This document shows, piece after piece, positions 16,236 through 23,890 of a stretch of 64,000 nucleotides of DNA (positions are counted from its first letter, which is position 1; each line of letters begins with the position of its first letter). Both the position numbers and the translations under genes were made by a program. This DNA comes from Terrisporobacter mayombei (GTDB lineage: Bacteria > Bacillota > Clostridia > Peptostreptococcales > Peptostreptococcaceae), in NCBI RefSeq assembly GCF_020748465.1, contig NZ_JAHZMP010000002.1, forward strand, positions 248,001 through 312,000. Reading direction: 5' to 3'. Under the pieces are notes generated by a model. That model was not told the origin of the DNA, did not search any database, and worked only from the letters and a program-made list of their open reading frames with translations.

Positions 16236-17564
16236 ATGTTTAAAAGTTTTCATGGGGGAATTCATCCCAAAGATAATAAACAACTTTCAAGTGAAGTTCC
16301 TATAGAGATAGCTCCTATTCCAAAAAAAGTGGTAATACCTATTAGACAACATATTGGAGCAGAAGCAGTCCCTGTAGTTGAAAAAGGAGATATAGTAAAA
16401 AAAGGACAGTTAATAGCGAAACAACAAGGATTTGTATCGAGTAATATTCATTCATCCATATGTGGAGAAGTAGTTGATATTTGTTCTTACAACAATGGCG
16501 TTAGTGGAAAGTGCTTATCCGTAATTATAGAAAGTAATGGAGAAGATGAATGGGAAAACGATACTTTAGTTAATAGAGATTATGAAAAATTAGATGCAAG
16601 TGAATTAAAACAAATAATTCAAGATTTGGGAGTAGTAGGAATGGGTGGAGCAACTTTTCCAACTCATGTTAAATTATCTCCTAATAAAAAGGTGGATACT
16701 CTTATCATAAATGGAGCAGAGTGCGAACCATATTTAAATGCAGATAACAGAATACTTGTGGAATATACAGAAAAAGTAATTAAAGGAACGAAAATAGCCA
16801 TGAAAATCTTAGGAGTTACAAAGGGATACATTGGTGTGGAAGATAACAAGAAGGAAGCTATTGAAAAATTAAAAGAAGAGTTATTAAGAATAAATGAAGG
16901 AAAAACAGATATAGAAATTGTGCAACTTCCTACAAAATATCCTCAAGGAGCAGAAAAAATGCTAATAAAAGCTATTACAGGAAGAGAAGTTCCATCAGGT
17001 GGACTACCTGCAGATGTTTCTGTAGTAGTACAAAATGTGGGGACTATAGCAGCAATTTGCGATGCAGTTTGCAGTGGAAAACCAGTAATAGAAAGAGTAG
17101 TTACAGTAAGTGGAGGAGGAGTAGCACATCCTAAGAATTTACTTCTAAAAATAGGAACAACTTTTGAAGATGCCATTTCCTATTGTGGAGGAGTAAAGGA
17201 AGAATATAAAAAAGTAATAATGGGCGGGCCAATGATGGGATTTGCAGAGTATACATTAGACATACCCGTAGTAAAAGGTACTTCAGGGATATTGTTGTTA
17301 ACAGAAAAAGAAACAAATATTCAAAAACAATATCCTTGCATAAAATGTGGTAGATGTGTTCAAGCATGTCCTATAGGCTTATTACCTTGCACTTTAGCAA
17401 ATCTTAGTGATAAAGATGCATATTTGTTAGCAAAGGAAGAGTACAACTTGTTAGATTGTATAGAGTGTGGAAGTTGTGCTTATTCATGTCCAGCTAAGAG
17501 AAAAATAGTTCAAAGTATAAGATATGCTAAAAGACAGTGTCACACACAAGGTAATAAAAAATAA
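16236..17564 (+). CDS. rnfC: Rnf complex subunit RnfC (NADH side)
   Basis: A 442-residue peripheral subunit of the ferredoxin:NAD+ oxidoreductase, carrying the NAD(H) site. The N-terminal barrel opens with the typical FHGGIHPKDNK. The FMN/NAD fold has GVVGMGGATFPTHVKLSP at about residues 130-147 and NGAECEPYLNADNR after it. Two [4Fe-4S] binding motifs lie near the C-terminus, CIKCGRCVQACPIG and CIECGSCAYSCPAKR. Length and order match clostridial RnfC, without the long repeat tail of proteobacterial forms. The ATG follows GGGGAGG; rnfD begins 17 bp downstream. Confidence 0.97.
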   Translation: MFKSFHGGIHPKDNKQLSSEVPIEIAPIPKKVVIPIRQHIGAEAVPVVEKGDIVKKGQLIAKQQGFVSSNIHSSICGEVVDICSYNNGVSGKCLSVIIESNGEDEWENDTLVNRDYEKLDASELKQIIQDLGVVGMGGATFPTHVKLSPNKKVDTLIINGAECEPYLNADNRILVEYTEKVIKGTKIAMKILGVTKGYIGVEDNKKEAIEKLKEELLRINEGKTDIEIVQLPTKYPQGAEKMLIKAITGREVPSGGLPADVSVVVQNVGTIAAICDAVCSGKPVIERVVTVSGGGVAHPKNLLLKIGTTFEDAISYCGGVKEEYKKVIMGGPMMGFAEYTLDIPVVKGTSGILLLTEKETNIQKQYPCIKCGRCVQACPIGLLPCTLANLSDKDAYLLAKEEYNLLDCIECGSCAYSCPAKRKIVQSIRYAKRQCHTQGNKK

Positions 17565-17581
17565 GAAAAGGAGATGCAACT

Positions 17582-18559
17582 ATGAATACAGTATCATCAT
17601 CACCCCATATAAGTTGTGACGAATCAGTTCCAAAGATAATGTGGAATGTAGTATTTGCATTAGTTCCAGCAGCATTATTTGGTGTGATTTATTTTAAAAC
17701 TAATGCTTTAATAATAGTTATTGTAAGTATTTTAAGTGCTGTCTTAGCCGAATATTTAGTACAAAAATTTAGAAAACAGCCTATATCTATTTCTGACGGA
17801 AGTGCAGTATTAACCGGTTTATTGTTAGCCATGTGTATGCCACCTACAATTCCACCGTATATGGCTGGTATAGGAGCAGCTATTGCTATAGTTATAGGAA
17901 AACATTCCATGGGAGGTCTTGGTCAAAACATATTTAACCCAGCTCATATTGGTAGAGCAGCTTTAATGGTATCTTGGCCAGTAGCCATGACTACTTGGTC
18001 ACAAGTTACAACAAGTGTAGATGCAGTAACTTCAGCCACACCTCTTAATATAGCTAAAATGCAAGGTTATGATGCTTTAATTCAGACTTATGGTGGGAAT
18101 ATGGAACTTTACAAAGCCTTGTTTTTTGGAACGAGAAATGGATGTATAGGAGAAACATGTACGATTTTACTTCTTTTGGGAGGTATATATTTAATTTATA
18201 AAAAATATGTAAACTGGCAAATTCCAGTAGTAATGATAGGTACAGTGGGAATTTTTACTTGGGTATTTGGACCAAATGGATTTTTTACTGGTGATCCAGC
18301 ATTTCATATGATGGCTGGCGGATTGGTGATAGGGGCATTTTTCATGGCAACGGATATGGTTACCATTCCTATAACAAAAAAAGGACAGTTAATATTTGCT
18401 TTTGGAGCAGGATTAATTACGGCAATCATAAGATTACAAGGTGGATACCCAGAAGGTGTTTGCTATTCAATATTATTAATGAATGCGCTTACACCATTAA
18501 TAGATAGGCTAGTGAAGCCAAAAATATTTGGTCATAAGGAGGTTTCACAAGATGTCTAA
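17582..18559 (+). CDS. rnfD: Rnf complex subunit RnfD
   Basis: A 325-residue membrane subunit with about nine helices. The covalent FMN attachment site is seen as VTSATPLNIAK, with Thr153 the expected flavinylated residue. This flavin takes part in the membrane electron path, with RnfG. Conserved NPAHIGRAALMVSWP precedes it. The gene lies 17 bp after rnfC, and its last codons overlap the rnfG start, so translation is coupled. No oddities. Confidence 0.97.
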   Translation: MNTVSSSPHISCDESVPKIMWNVVFALVPAALFGVIYFKTNALIIVIVSILSAVLAEYLVQKFRKQPISISDGSAVLTGLLLAMCMPPTIPPYMAGIGAAIAIVIGKHSMGGLGQNIFNPAHIGRAALMVSWPVAMTTWSQVTTSVDAVTSATPLNIAKMQGYDALIQTYGGNMELYKALFFGTRNGCIGETCTILLLLGGIYLIYKKYVNWQIPVVMIGTVGIFTWVFGPNGFFTGDPAFHMMAGGLVIGAFFMATDMVTIPITKKGQLIFAFGAGLITAIIRLQGGYPEGVCYSILLMNALTPLIDRLVKPKIFGHKEVSQDV

Positions 18560-19112
18560 AAAAGAAGATAATAAAGGTATCATAGTCAAAATTACTTTAA
18601 ATTTAACAGTAGCATGTTTTGCTTGTAGTTTGATAATAGCTCTAGTTTATTTTGTTACAGCTCCAGTAGCAGCTAAAAATGCAGAGATTCTAAAAAATGA
18701 ATCTATGAAAGCTTTGATTCAAGAAGCGAACGATTTCAAAACTGTAAAAGGCAAAAGTGAATTTTATGAAGCATTAAAAGATAATAAAACTATTGGTTAT
18801 GTAACTCAAAGTGAGGCTAAAGGATATGGTGGAACAATTAAATTGTTAGTAGCAGTTGATACAAAGGGTCAAGTAATTGGTTACAATGTGTTAAGCCATA
18901 ATGAGACACCAGGCCTAGGAGACAAAACAACAAAATCACCATTTAAAGACCAATTTCAAGGGAAAGATATAGACCAACTTGTTGTTACTAAGGATCCTTC
19001 TAATAAAGACGACGTTCAAGCTATAACAGGTGCCACAATTTCATCTAAAGCAGTAACAAAAGGTATACATGAAGCTGTTGAACAGGTAAATAAATATATA
19101 GGAGGTAAGTAA
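18552..19112 (+). CDS. rnfG: Rnf complex subunit RnfG (flavoprotein)
   Basis: I choose the ATG after AAGGAGG, which overlaps the rnfD end by eight bases and gives 186 residues. One N-terminal membrane helix (about residues 12-35) anchors an extracytoplasmic FMN-binding domain. AITGATISSKAVTKGI carries the flavin attachment motif; Thr162 is the expected site. GYGGTIKLLVAVDTKGQVIG is typical of the domain. A flavin transferase (ApbE) must attach the FMN; none is encoded in this window. Confidence 0.97.
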   Translation: MSKKEDNKGIIVKITLNLTVACFACSLIIALVYFVTAPVAAKNAEILKNESMKALIQEANDFKTVKGKSEFYEALKDNKTIGYVTQSEAKGYGGTIKLLVAVDTKGQVIGYNVLSHNETPGLGDKTTKSPFKDQFQGKDIDQLVVTKDPSNKDDVQAITGATISSKAVTKGIHEAVEQVNKYIGGK

Positions 19113-19113
19113 T

Positions 19114-19743
19114 ATGACAAGTAAAGAGTTATGGAAAGTTTTTTCAAAAGGTATATATAACGAAAATCCTATATTCAGATTAGCCCTTAGTTTATGTCCA
19201 GCTTTAGCTGTTACATCCAGTGCAATAAATGCCCTTACCATGGGGCTGTGCGTGTTATTTGTTATAACTGCAAATAACACAGTAGTATCTTTAACAAGAA
19301 GATTTGTAAATAGTAAAGTACGTGTCCCTGTATATATAACCTTCATTGCAACTATTGTTACAGTTGTTCAGTTAGTTTTAGAAGCTTATGCTCCAAAATT
19401 ATATAGTGCTTTAGGTATATATTTATCTCTTATAGTTGTATTTGCTATTATCTTAGCTCGTGCAGAAGTCTTCGCATCAAAAAATAAAGTCATACCTTCT
19501 TTTCTAGATGGGCTTGGAATGGGATGCGGATTTACAATAGCTATGGTAATTATAGGAATAATAAGAGAATGCTTAGGAAATGGAACTATATTTGGAATGA
19601 CTGTAATGGGTTCTTGGTATAATCCTGCATTAATTATGATATTACCACCGGGGGCGTTTATATTAATTGGATATATTATGGGAGCAATGAAATTGTATGA
19701 CAAAAAAATAGAAATGAAGAAATATGAGGTGGGTGAAAATTAA
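19114..19743 (+). CDS. rnfE: Rnf complex subunit RnfE
   Basis: A 209-residue membrane subunit with six helices, related to RnfA and to NqrD. It contributes to the membrane Fe-S site and ion path. Seen: KGIYNENPIFRLALSLCPAL at the N-terminus, with the conserved Cys, and DGLGMGCGFTIAMVIIGIIR, with the second conserved Cys. The start lies one base past the rnfG stop. The last base of its stop is the first base of the rnfA start codon. Confidence 0.97.
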   Translation: MTSKELWKVFSKGIYNENPIFRLALSLCPALAVTSSAINALTMGLCVLFVITANNTVVSLTRRFVNSKVRVPVYITFIATIVTVVQLVLEAYAPKLYSALGIYLSLIVVFAIILARAEVFASKNKVIPSFLDGLGMGCGFTIAMVIIGIIRECLGNGTIFGMTVMGSWYNPALIMILPPGAFILIGYIMGAMKLYDKKIEMKKYEVGEN

Positions 19744-20318
19744 TGAAGGAATATTTGTTTTTATTTATTTCAACTATCCTAGTAAATAACTTTGTGCTGA
19801 CACGTTTCTTAGGACTTTGTATATTCTTTGGGGTTTCTAAAAATTTAAATGCATCAGTAGGTATGGGGATGGCAGTAACTTCCGTTATGACACTAAGCAC
19901 TATTTTATCATGGTTAGTTATGCATTTTGTTCTAATCCCTTTGAACTTAATGTTTATGAAAACCGTAGTATTTGTACTTTTAATAGCAAGTTTTGTTCAG
20001 CTTTTGGAGCTGGTCATAAAGAAATATTCACCAACTCTTTATGGAATGTGGGGAATATACTTATTATTAATAGCTACTAACTGCGTAGTACTTGGAGTAC
20101 CACTAATAAATGCAGAAAATAATAATCCTTTTATGATGAGTGTGGTAGAGGCTCTAGGGTCTGGAATAGGTTTCGCCCTTGCAATAACTGTAATGGCAAG
20201 TTTAAGAGAAAAATTAGCTTATGCTGATGTTCCAAAAGCTCTACAAGGTATGCCAATAGCATTTATCATAGCAGGTATGTTGGCACTATCTTTTTTAGGC
20301 TTTTCAGGAATGTTGTAG
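19743..20318 (+). CDS. rnfA: Rnf complex subunit RnfA
   Basis: A 191-residue membrane subunit with six helices, homologous to RnfE in inverted topology. Conserved segments are LVNNFVLTRFLGLCIFFGVS (with the [2Fe-2S]-associated Cys) and LIATNCVVLGVPL. Its ATG overlaps the rnfE TAA by one base. Together RnfA and RnfE hold a membrane-buried Fe-S cluster that passes electrons across the membrane. Confidence 0.97.
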   Translation: MKEYLFLFISTILVNNFVLTRFLGLCIFFGVSKNLNASVGMGMAVTSVMTLSTILSWLVMHFVLIPLNLMFMKTVVFVLLIASFVQLLELVIKKYSPTLYGMWGIYLLLIATNCVVLGVPLINAENNNPFMMSVVEALGSGIGFALAITVMASLREKLAYADVPKALQGMPIAFIIAGMLALSFLGFSGML

Positions 20319-20330
20319 GGGGGATAAAAT

Positions 20331-21152
20331 ATGGAAATTGCTATATTAATAGTAATACTGATGACTTGTGTAGGCCTTTTATTTGGCTTCATATTAGCCA
20401 TTGCAAATAAAAAATTTGAGGTAGAAGTAAATCCATTAATACACATGGTGGAAGATGTATTACCGAAAGGACAATGTGGTGCTTGTGGTTATGCAGGATG
20501 CTTAGCTTATGCAGAAGCCGTAGTTATAGACGAAGACGTTCCTCCTAACTTATGCATACCTGGAAAAGAAGCAGTATCAAAAAGAGTAGCCGAATTGACT
20601 GGAAAAGTTGCAGAAGAAATAGAGCCTAGGTATGCTTATGTTCACTGCGATGGTTGCAAAGAAAATAGCGTTGATAAATATGAATACGATGGAATACAAG
20701 ATTGTATAAGTGCCAACATTTTTCTAAATGGACCAAAAGCTTGTGAATATGGCTGTTTAGGACTTGGGACATGTGTAAAAAACTGTCCATTTGATGCCAT
20801 AGATATGAATGAAAAAAGCATACCTGTAGTAAACAAAAACATATGTACAGGTTGTGGCAAATGTGAAAGCGCTTGTCCTAAAAAAGTTATATCAATGATT
20901 CCAATAGATGCTCATGTACAAGTAAAGTGTAATAGCAAAGACAAAGGAGCAGTTTCAAAAAAATTCTGCAGAGTATCTTGCTTAGGCTGCGGTATTTGTG
21001 CTAAAAAATGTGAACATGAAGCTATTAAAGTGGAAAATAATTTGGCTGTTGTAGATAGTAGTATTTGTGTAGAAAAATGCTCAAATGCTACATGTATAGA
21101 AAAATGTCCATCTAAGGCTATAAAAGTTGTAAAAATAAATAAAAAACTTTAA
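20331..21152 (+). CDS. rnfB: Rnf complex subunit RnfB (ferredoxin side)
   Basis: A 273-residue subunit that takes electrons from reduced ferredoxin. An N-terminal helix anchors it. CGACGYAGCLAYAEAVV at about residues 47-63 starts the Fes-type [4Fe-4S] motif. Several ferredoxin-like motifs follow, including CTGCGKCESACPKK and CLGCGICAKKCEHEAI, ending in CSNATCIEKCPSKAI. The many clusters match the clostridial form, which is longer than the proteobacterial one. It is last in the operon, and a terminator follows 10 bp after the stop. Confidence 0.97.
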   Translation: MEIAILIVILMTCVGLLFGFILAIANKKFEVEVNPLIHMVEDVLPKGQCGACGYAGCLAYAEAVVIDEDVPPNLCIPGKEAVSKRVAELTGKVAEEIEPRYAYVHCDGCKENSVDKYEYDGIQDCISANIFLNGPKACEYGCLGLGTCVKNCPFDAIDMNEKSIPVVNKNICTGCGKCESACPKKVISMIPIDAHVQVKCNSKDKGAVSKKFCRVSCLGCGICAKKCEHEAIKVENNLAVVDSSICVEKCSNATCIEKCPSKAIKVVKINKKL

Positions 21153-21161
21153 TGAAAATAT

Positions 21162-21210
21162 AAAACTCTATCTTAGTATGTATTACAATTACTATGATAG
21201 AGTTTTTTAA
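21162..21210 (+). terminator. Terminator of the rnf operon
   Basis: AAAACTCTATC (21162-21172) pairs with GATAGAGTTTT (from 21196) and runs into six Ts. Confidence 0.85.
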
Positions 21211-21229
21211 TTAATAAGGGGGTAACTAT

Positions 21230-21616
21230 ATGAAAGCAGAAATTAATCTTATTACAATTTGGACAGATGAAATAGATAGGATGAGAAATTTTTATAACCA
21301 AGCTCTTGGATTTAGAATTAAAAATGACCTTGGAGACTATGTTGAATTTGAAAATAGCGGAGTAAGATTTGCCATTTGTTTGAGAAATGTTATGGAAGGA
21401 TATAGCAACGAATATAGTAAAAAAGCAGTTGGTCAGTCTTTCGAACTAGCTTTTCCATGCAAAAATCCAAATGATGTTGATAAATCATTTAAGCAGTTAA
21501 TATCTATGGGTGCAACTTCTATTCAAGAACCACAGGATATGCCCTGGAGCCAAAGAACTGCATTATTTGCAGACCCAGATGGCAATATACATGAAATTTT
21601 TGCAGAGATAATTTAA
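21230..21616 (+). CDS. VOC-family (glyoxalase/bleomycin-resistance fold) protein
   Basis: A 128-residue vicinal-oxygen-chelate protein. It shows the two-module fold, with RMRNFYNQALGFRIKND near the start and FADPDGNIHEIFAEII at the end, where the last Glu is a usual metal ligand. Such proteins are small metalloenzymes or drug-binding proteins; the substrate is not visible. The ATG follows AAGGGGG. It lies just past the rnf terminator with no operon partner. Confidence 0.85.
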   Translation: MKAEINLITIWTDEIDRMRNFYNQALGFRIKNDLGDYVEFENSGVRFAICLRNVMEGYSNEYSKKAVGQSFELAFPCKNPNDVDKSFKQLISMGATSIQEPQDMPWSQRTALFADPDGNIHEIFAEII

Positions 21617-21670
21617 GTTACAACTTTAATAAATTGTGAATTAAAAAGGGGACGATAACTAATTTTATAT

Positions 21671-21877
21671 TTAGAAATAGATAAAATTATATATAAGGAA
21701 ACAAGTATAAATTAAAATAAAACTTATTGAAATAAGTAATATAATGTGCTGATATTTTTTACTTACTTTTGAAAAAATTTTATCCAAAAGAATATCGTCA
21801 CATAAATTAAAAATAATCACAATAAAAGTAGAAATAGTAATAGCCACTGCTAATAAAAGAGCTAGATATACTGGCAT
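21671..21877 (-). CDS. Small two-helix membrane protein, unknown
   Basis: A 68-residue minus-strand gene with a strong ribosome site (GGAGGT, 6 bases before the ATG). Two hydrophobic helices (about residues 2-22 and 45-66) flank a short charged loop containing DDILLDKIFSKVSKK. No family recognised. It stands alone, pointing against its neighbours. The ribosome site and clean layout argue that it is real. Confidence 0.6.
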   Translation of the reverse strand: MPVYLALLLAVAITISTFIVIIFNLCDDILLDKIFSKVSKKYQHIILLISISFILIYTCFLIYNFIYF

Positions 21878-22046
21878 TACAGTACCTCCATGAAAATATT
21901 ATAGTAATTAAATTGTATCATAGTGGATTCATAATTTCTTCGATTTGTTTTATTAATTTAATATATTGCCAAATAAATTCTAATTTTAACTGTTTGATAG
22001 TAAAATAGGAATGGTTATTTATATTTGTTTTGTGGAGGTGGTAAAG

Positions 22047-22475
22047 ATGAATATTAGGATTTACAATGACTGTGATGAACAAGAGTTTTTAAAATCAGTT
22101 CGCATAAACGGTTTACTAAAGTACAATATGGAAAAAACAAAGGGCCAATTAAAGGTACCTGATATGGAACTTGCGAGTATTGCACGCAATGAAGAATGAC
22201 TTATAGTAGGCGGTGTATCGGGTTCTACTTATCTATCATCTTTAGAAATAGAAGTTCTTTGGGTACAGGAAGCTTATAGATGTCAAAAAATTGCATCCCG
22301 CTTGTTGAAAGAAATCGAGGAACAGGCTAAGAACGCAGGATGCCATATTGCTCATCTGACTACATATTCTTTTCAAGCCCCATTTTTTTATGTAAAGCAA
22401 GGATATGCTATTTGCGGAGAAATTGATGGCTTTCCCGATGATATTAAGTTATATACTTTAAAGAAGAAACTATAA
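22047..22475 (+). pseudogene. GNAT acetyltransferase gene with an in-frame TGA
   Basis: The frame is intact for 142 codons except for a single TGA at 22197-22199, where relatives carry a residue before IVGG. The ATG has a fine ribosome site (GTGGAGGTGG). Downstream, LEIEVLWVQEAYRCQKIASR shows the acetyl-CoA loop, but its glycines are changed (usual R-G-Q-G-I-G). The end, SFQAPFFYVKQGY, is near the SFQAPEFYRKHGY of the intact GNAT at 26160. The stop plus the damaged loop suggest a recently dead gene. Confidence 0.8.
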
Positions 22476-22616
22476 TTCGTAGTAAAAATTATAAGTTAGA
22501 TTATTTTTTGAAGAGTGATTGTAAAACTATTGTGTATTGGGATATTAAGGTTAAAATGAGAATAGGAACCAATAGAATAATAATTAGAGTAACAATATAA
22601 AAGGAGGAAAATAAAT

Positions 22617-22982
22617 ATGATAATTAATTGGATTACTATCAAAGTCAAGGATTTTGAAAAATCAAAAGAGTTTTATAGAGATTTTCTAGGAATGAAGGCA
22701 GAAAAGGAATTTTCACCTAAGGAATCTATGTATATTGCTTTTTTTGCGGCAGAGAATGGAATAAAAATTGAACTAATTTATGATGAAAATTTAAAATTAG
22801 AAAATTCAGCTAATAGTAATATTTCCATTGGGATTTGTTCAGCAAATTATGATGATTTTTTGAAGAAAGGGCGAGAAAATAATATTATCTCTAGTGAACC
22901 AGCAGTTTTAGGTGGACATATGGAGTGCTTTTTTGTAAATGATCCCAATGGTGTTGGAGTACAAATTATTAAAGGAGAATAA
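22617..22982 (+). CDS. VOC-family (glyoxalase-like) protein
   Basis: A 121-residue protein with VKDFEKSKEFYRDFLGMKAE in the first module and FFVNDPNGVGVQIIKGE at the end, both typical of the vicinal-oxygen-chelate fold. The metal-ligand Glu near the C-terminus is replaced by Gln (VQII), so it may bind a ligand without the usual metal chemistry. The ATG follows AAGGAGG. Single gene; substrate unknown. Confidence 0.8.
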   Translation: MIINWITIKVKDFEKSKEFYRDFLGMKAEKEFSPKESMYIAFFAAENGIKIELIYDENLKLENSANSNISIGICSANYDDFLKKGRENNIISSEPAVLGGHMECFFVNDPNGVGVQIIKGE

Positions 22983-23196
22983 TATAAACTTTAAATTTGT
23001 CAGTTAGTATTTTTATATCCAATTGATCATGAAGTCAGACGTTTATATATTAGAGGATATAATGAATATACGACTGTTATACATTGCGAAAAAAGTAGAA
23101 AATTGTAAATTTATGTGTAACAAAATATCATAAAAATAATATCCTATATTACAGGCAATCTTAAAGGTTGTCTAGTTAAAAGGAGATGAAGTTATT

Positions 23197-23580
23197 ATGT
23201 ATGATATGAATAGAAAATGTTGTGATGGATGGAATCCAGAGCCAGACTGGGACGATAATAAAAAAGAGTGTGATATAAAAAGTGAATGTTGCGAAGGCTT
23301 TGTTAAGCAACAATTTAGTATAAGAGCAACTGCCACATCAGGGGAAGGAACAGAGGTTTATAGAACCTCTTCTAATCTATCTGTAACTGGAACAGTAATA
23401 TTGACAAACTTAGGACAAAGAGACATTACTTTCGTTGTAGATAGTTTACAAGAAATTGTACCTCCAAATGGAACGGCTGCACTTACAGCAATTAATATAA
23501 ATCATGTAACAATAAGCACTCAACAAGGTACTGCAAGAGCATTACTTTGCTTTGATATACAAGTTCCATCACCTGCTTAA
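23197..23580 (+). CDS. Ena-like (DUF3992) endospore appendage subunit
   Basis: A 127-residue protein I match to the DUF3992/Ena family, whose members build disulfide-linked fibres on Bacillus endospores. Seen: a Cys-rich N-terminal connector (Cys 8, 9, 25, 31, 32), a beta-rich core of about 85 residues (TVILTNLGQRDITFVV, then VPPNGTAALTAININHVTIS) and a late Cys118 (ALLCFDIQ). The fold order and length fit Ena subunits, and the N-terminal cysteines would lock neighbouring subunits together. There is no signal peptide, as expected for a protein made in the mother cell. The ATG follows AAAGGAG. It is flanked by terminators, so it is a single-gene unit. Recognition is by pattern, not alignment. 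Confidence 0.62.
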   Translation: MYDMNRKCCDGWNPEPDWDDNKKECDIKSECCEGFVKQQFSIRATATSGEGTEVYRTSSNLSVTGTVILTNLGQRDITFVVDSLQEIVPPNGTAALTAININHVTISTQQGTARALLCFDIQVPSPA

Positions 23581-23890
23581 TAATAATGTTCATAATTTGG
23601 TTGCATTTAATTATGTATTTGACAATGCCCCAAATATTGTGAAAGAGAACTTTTGGTTCTTCAACAAATTGATAATATAATGTTATTCTAGGCAGAGATT
23701 TATTCTCTGCCTTTTATTATTAAAAATATTAATCAATGGTTTAATGTAAAGGAGTAAGTCTTATTCCTCTCCCACTATAATTATACCATAAATAAAAAAT
23801 TTTTTTTAGACTGTTAATATATATCCATTTCTATATAATTGATAGAGTAAATTAAAATAAGTCAATGTATATAGTTAAGGAGGAAATAAG
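23581..23890 (+). terminator. Intergenic stretch with the terminator of the Ena-like gene
   Basis: The firm terminator is at 23691-23715: GGCAGAGA pairs with TCTCTGCC, followed by TTTT. A smaller hairpin, AGAAC/GTTCT, precedes it. From there to the helD ribosome site I see only AT-rich DNA. Confidence 0.75.

Noticed and set aside
16664..20860. Several long minus-strand frames inside the rnf genes
   Set aside because: Antisense shadows of confidently identified rnf genes; none has a ribosome site or a recognisable product.
4730..22199. Alternative genetic code or selenocysteine at in-frame TGA codons
   Set aside because: Intact genes here end with TGA and use TGG for Trp. The broken frames have other damage, and no SECIS-like hairpin was seen next to the TGAs.
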